DNA of 8,050 bases from assembly GCA_007132865.1 (NCBI GenBank), contig SLNU01000100.1, positions 1 through 8,050 of the forward strand. The letters are read 5' to 3'. The notes below the pieces were generated by a model that was given only the letters and a program-made list of their open reading frames with translations, did no database searches and was not told the origin of the DNA. The stretch is from Bacteroidales bacterium. GTDB lineage: Bacteria > Bacteroidota > Bacteroidia > Bacteroidales > UBA7960. Shown in pieces: positions 6,252 through 8,050 of the stretch (position 1 is the stretch's first letter; each line of letters opens with the position of its first letter). The translations under genes and the position numbers were made by a program.

Positions 6252-7631
6252 ATGAAAAATAGATTTTTAATAACGCTTGTTCTCCCGATAGTTTTTCTGC
6301 TTACTTCCTGCATGTCCTTTGATGACCCCGAGCCACAAACCGGCGAGGATGAAATGCGCGAACTTGTTTTATACAGTCAGTACCAAACGGCCATGTTCAT
6401 GGGAAGTGATTATGCCCGCTTCCCGGCCCTGTGGATGCAGCAGTTGTCTGGCGTCAGGGGCAGCCACCTGATGGCGGAGAACTACGAGCCCCTGCACCAC
6501 AGCCTGGATGATGTCTGGCGCAGCTTTTACAACGACCTGATGCAGAGCTTTTATTTGATGGAGCTCTATGCCCATGAACTGGATGCCAGGGTTTTCAGTG
6601 GGATTACACTGATTCACCGCGCCTTCCTGCTCAATGCCTTTACAGATGCATGGGGCGACGTGCCTTACTTTGAGTCAAGCAAATATTTCGGGGGTGGGAA
6701 CAATCCTGTTTACGACAATCAGGAAGAACTGTACGAAACCATTTCCCAGATGCTTGAACAGGGCCTCGGCTTACTGAATAACCCCGGTGAGAATCCACTG
6801 CTCCCGCGTCCCGATGAAGACCTAATCTTCGGGGGTTCAGTGGAGAGATGGAAAAAACTGGCCCGCCTGGTCCGGCTCAGACAAAGCCTTCGGCTCGGAA
6901 ACCATTCCGGTGATTACAGCATGTCCCTTTTGCTCCTGCAGCAAGGAGGGCTCTTTGACTCCGCCGACGACGATATGTTATTCCCGTTCTCCGCATTTGC
7001 GGAGTTGGAGAATCCCTGGTACCGCTTCGACTATTTTGTCGGGAACACCAGGATCGGTAAGAAATTCGCCGATATGCTGCATGCGACCCAGGACCCACGC
7101 CTCCAGCGCTACGTGCGGATGAACACGCAGAACCAATACCTGGGTGCCGCACCCGGATCGGCCAACTTCGATGCGTCACGCATTGCCAATGCCAGCGGGT
7201 CAGTCGGGTCCCCCAACGCCCCCCTGTACCTGCTGACCTATTGCGAGCAGAAATTCATTGAGGCTGAGATCTATTACCGGCACGGCTGGCAGGACCAGGC
7301 TGACGCTGCCTACAACGAGGCGGTCATAGCGTCCCTGGCCATGCACAATGCCAGAAATGCCGAATGGGAGGCAGCGCATGCCAATCGCTCGGGAGTTGAT
7401 CTGGAAGACATCATCACGGCCAAGTATATTGCCTTGTTTTTGAATCCGGAGGTGTGGAGTGACTGGAGGCGGACCGGCTTTCCGGAGATTATGGATTTCC
7501 CCCCGGCAAATTCCAATGACGACAGGGTTCCCCGGCGCCTGATCTATCCGGCGGTGGAAGAACAGACGAATCCCACCAACTACCCCAGGGAGGTCGACGT
7601 GAACACCCGGATTTGGTGGGATGTGGAATAA
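6252..7631 (+). CDS. SusD/RagB-like (SusD-like_2 type) outer-membrane lipoprotein
   Basis: Surface lipoprotein of the nutrient-binding SusD class, normally the lid of a SusC TonB-dependent transporter that takes up oligosaccharides or peptides. The 459-aa product starts with MKNRFLITLVLPIVFLLTSC, a clear lipoprotein signal with lipobox LTSC and C20 as lipidated residue, followed by the acidic stretch FDDPEP, which fits surface export. Family hallmarks: TDAWGDVPYFE (131-141), the RWKKLARLVRLR helix (about 199-210), TYCEQKFIEAEIYYRHG (329-345, TPR-like), SDWRRTGFPEI (403-413) and the C-terminal RVPRRLIYPAVEEQTNP (425-441). It is somewhat shorter than classical SusD. A TTG at 6237 would add five residues and lies in the tandem repeat; the ATG at 6252 gives the better signal peptide. 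The gene is 76 bp after the T9SS protease with no terminator between them, so co-transcription is plausible. Unusually, no susC precedes it, and terminators follow directly. Confidence 0.93.
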   Translation: MKNRFLITLVLPIVFLLTSCMSFDDPEPQTGEDEMRELVLYSQYQTAMFMGSDYARFPALWMQQLSGVRGSHLMAENYEPLHHSLDDVWRSFYNDLMQSFYLMELYAHELDARVFSGITLIHRAFLLNAFTDAWGDVPYFESSKYFGGGNNPVYDNQEELYETISQMLEQGLGLLNNPGENPLLPRPDEDLIFGGSVERWKKLARLVRLRQSLRLGNHSGDYSMSLLLLQQGGLFDSADDDMLFPFSAFAELENPWYRFDYFVGNTRIGKKFADMLHATQDPRLQRYVRMNTQNQYLGAAPGSANFDASRIANASGSVGSPNAPLYLLTYCEQKFIEAEIYYRHGWQDQADAAYNEAVIASLAMHNARNAEWEAAHANRSGVDLEDIITAKYIALFLNPEVWSDWRRTGFPEIMDFPPANSNDDRVPRRLIYPAVEEQTNPTNYPREVDVNTRIWWDVE

Positions 7632-7661
7632 TTTTTCGATAACCTGGAAAGGGATACAATT

Positions 7662-7697
7662 CCGCCCAGACATTCAGTTGTCTGGGCGGTTTTATTT
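7662..7697 (+). terminator. Rho-independent terminator 1 after the SusD-like gene
   Basis: Perfect 11-bp GC-rich stem CCGCCCAGACA (7662-7672) / TGTCTGGGCGG (7679-7689) with a 6-nt loop, followed by TTTTATTT (7690-7697). It sits 30 bp after the susD-like stop. It marks the end of the protease/SusD transcription unit. Confidence 0.92.
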
Positions 7698-7714
7698 CGC
7701 CCGTACATGGCCGT

Positions 7715-7742
7715 GCTGCCCGCCCGGCAGCTTTATTTTTAT
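7715..7742 (+). terminator. Rho-independent terminator 2 (back-up, in tandem)
   Basis: Six-bp stem GCTGCC (7715-7720) / GGCAGC (7726-7731) with a 5-nt loop, directly followed by the T-rich tail TTTATTTTTAT. It lies 17 bp after the first terminator. The shorter stem makes it weaker, but the GC-rich hairpin plus U-tract is typical. Confidence 0.72.
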
Positions 7743-7883
7743 CCGACAGAAAAACTTAAAACCCGGCCTTTCGACTTATTTGCTATATCTCTATACAAGT
7801 GTTTAAGCCCTCCCGTCAAACCCCGTTTTTTACTCCTCTAAAAAATACTGAAAATCCCGAAAAAGCTGGGGTTCCGCCGATTT

Positions 7884-7926
7884 TTTGAAAAAATTAACAT
7901 AATGATAACTTTTTTTAATAAATTTG
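7884..7926 (+). promoter_or_regulatory. Candidate Bacteroidota-type promoter(s) for the gene at 8001
   Basis: Two overlapping options. The first is TTTG (7884-7887), 18 bp, then TAACTTTT (7906-7913), matching TAnnTTTG except for the last base. The second is a perfect TAnnTTTG box, TAAATTTG (7919-7926), without a clear -33 TTTG at normal distance. Either gives a leader of roughly 65-85 nt ahead of the ATG. The TTTG of the first option lies within the palindrome ATTTTTTGAAAAAAT (7880-7894). Confidence 0.45.
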
Positions 7927-8000
7927 TCGGGTTCGGGTGAAATCGCCAAGTTTTGCCCGTGCCAATTAACCACTCAGTTATTAACTAAAACAAAAAGAAC

Positions 8001-8050
8001 ATGAAGCGAATTCTAATTCTGATGGGGATGCTGCTCTTTATGGGTACGTC
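8001..8050 (+). CDS. Partial gene: N-terminal signal peptide of an exported protein (cut by window end)
   Basis: Only the first 16 complete codons are present: MKRILILMGMLLFMGT. A positively charged start followed by a Leu/Met-rich hydrophobic stretch is a typical Sec signal-peptide beginning, and the upstream AT-rich leader (AACAAAAAGAAC just before the ATG) and promoter-like boxes support a real start. The gene is in its own transcription unit, behind the tandem terminators. In Bacteroidota such an N-terminus next to SusD genes is often that of a SusC/RagA TonB-linked outer-membrane protein, but nothing in the 50 bases proves this; any secreted or outer-membrane protein would fit. Confidence 0.7.
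   Translation, partial: MKRILILMGMLLFMGT

Larger units (their letters stand above)
7632..8000. other. Intergenic region with tandem terminators, then an AT-rich promoter region
   Basis: A 369-bp gap. Its first ~110 bp hold two intrinsic terminators (7662-7697, 7715-7742). From about 7743 to 7875 nothing recognisable is seen: no plausible gene, repeat or strong hairpin. From 7880 onward it becomes very AT-rich, with a 15-bp odd palindrome and promoter-like boxes for the gene starting at 8001. A 61-codon frame (7621-7806) runs straight through both terminators and is not credited. Confidence 0.7.

Noticed and set aside
7621..7806. 61-codon plus-strand frame after the SusD-like gene.
   Set aside because: It starts within the last codons of the previous gene and reads through both terminator hairpins; no family resemblance.
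7754..7808. Inverted CTTAAA/TTTAAG pair in the spacer, considered as part of a small RNA or attachment site.
   Set aside because: Arms are only six AT-rich bases about 43 bp apart, and there is no associated promoter, terminator or integrase.
7850..7886. AAAATC...GATTTT arms as a third hairpin in the spacer.
   Set aside because: The 6-bp AT-rich arms are separated by a long loop with little internal pairing, so a stable structure is unlikely.

Overview
The window looks like a chromosomal segment of a member of the Bacteroidota. The evidence is a secreted protease carrying a type IX secretion (T9SS) C-terminal sorting domain, a SusD/RagB-type outer-membrane lipoprotein, AT-rich leaders with little Shine-Dalgarno signal, and promoter-like TAnnTTTG boxes. 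Coding DNA is moderately GC-rich and the spacers are clearly AT-richer. No rRNA, tRNA, CRISPR array, insertion sequence or phage gene was seen.

Left part (1-2495, minus strand): a compact operon read right to left. It encodes the carboxyltransferase subunit of a biotin-dependent acyl-CoA carboxylase or methylmalonyl-CoA decarboxylase (948-2495), a small biotin carrier protein with an intact EAMKM biotinylation site (601-927), and the house-cleaning nucleotide pyrophosphatase RdgB/HAM1 (2-604), which overlaps the carrier gene by 4 nt. The first two proteins should work together on C3/C4 CoA esters. No biotin carboxylase or membrane decarboxylase subunit is encoded here, so the direction of the reaction cannot be decided from the window.

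Middle (2496-2716): a divergent intergenic region with short dyad symmetries and weak promoter-like boxes. It separates the housekeeping operon from an outward-facing secretion/uptake unit on the plus strand.

Right part (2717-7631, plus strand): a very large secreted subtilase (S8, KP-43-like core plus jelly roll, then a beta-rich region, PKD-like, Ig-like and T9SS sorting domains), followed after 76 bp by a SusD-like lipoprotein with no SusC in between. A 17-bp tandem duplication abuts the susD-like start codon. Two consecutive intrinsic terminators close this unit, after which an AT-rich promoter region leads to the first codons of another signal-peptide gene cut by the window end (8001-8050).

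All complete genes belong to known families. The most notable points are the SusC-less SusD next to a T9SS protease, the tandem repeat touching its start codon, and the carboxylase operon lacking a biotin carboxylase. I did not find a convincing undescribed system.
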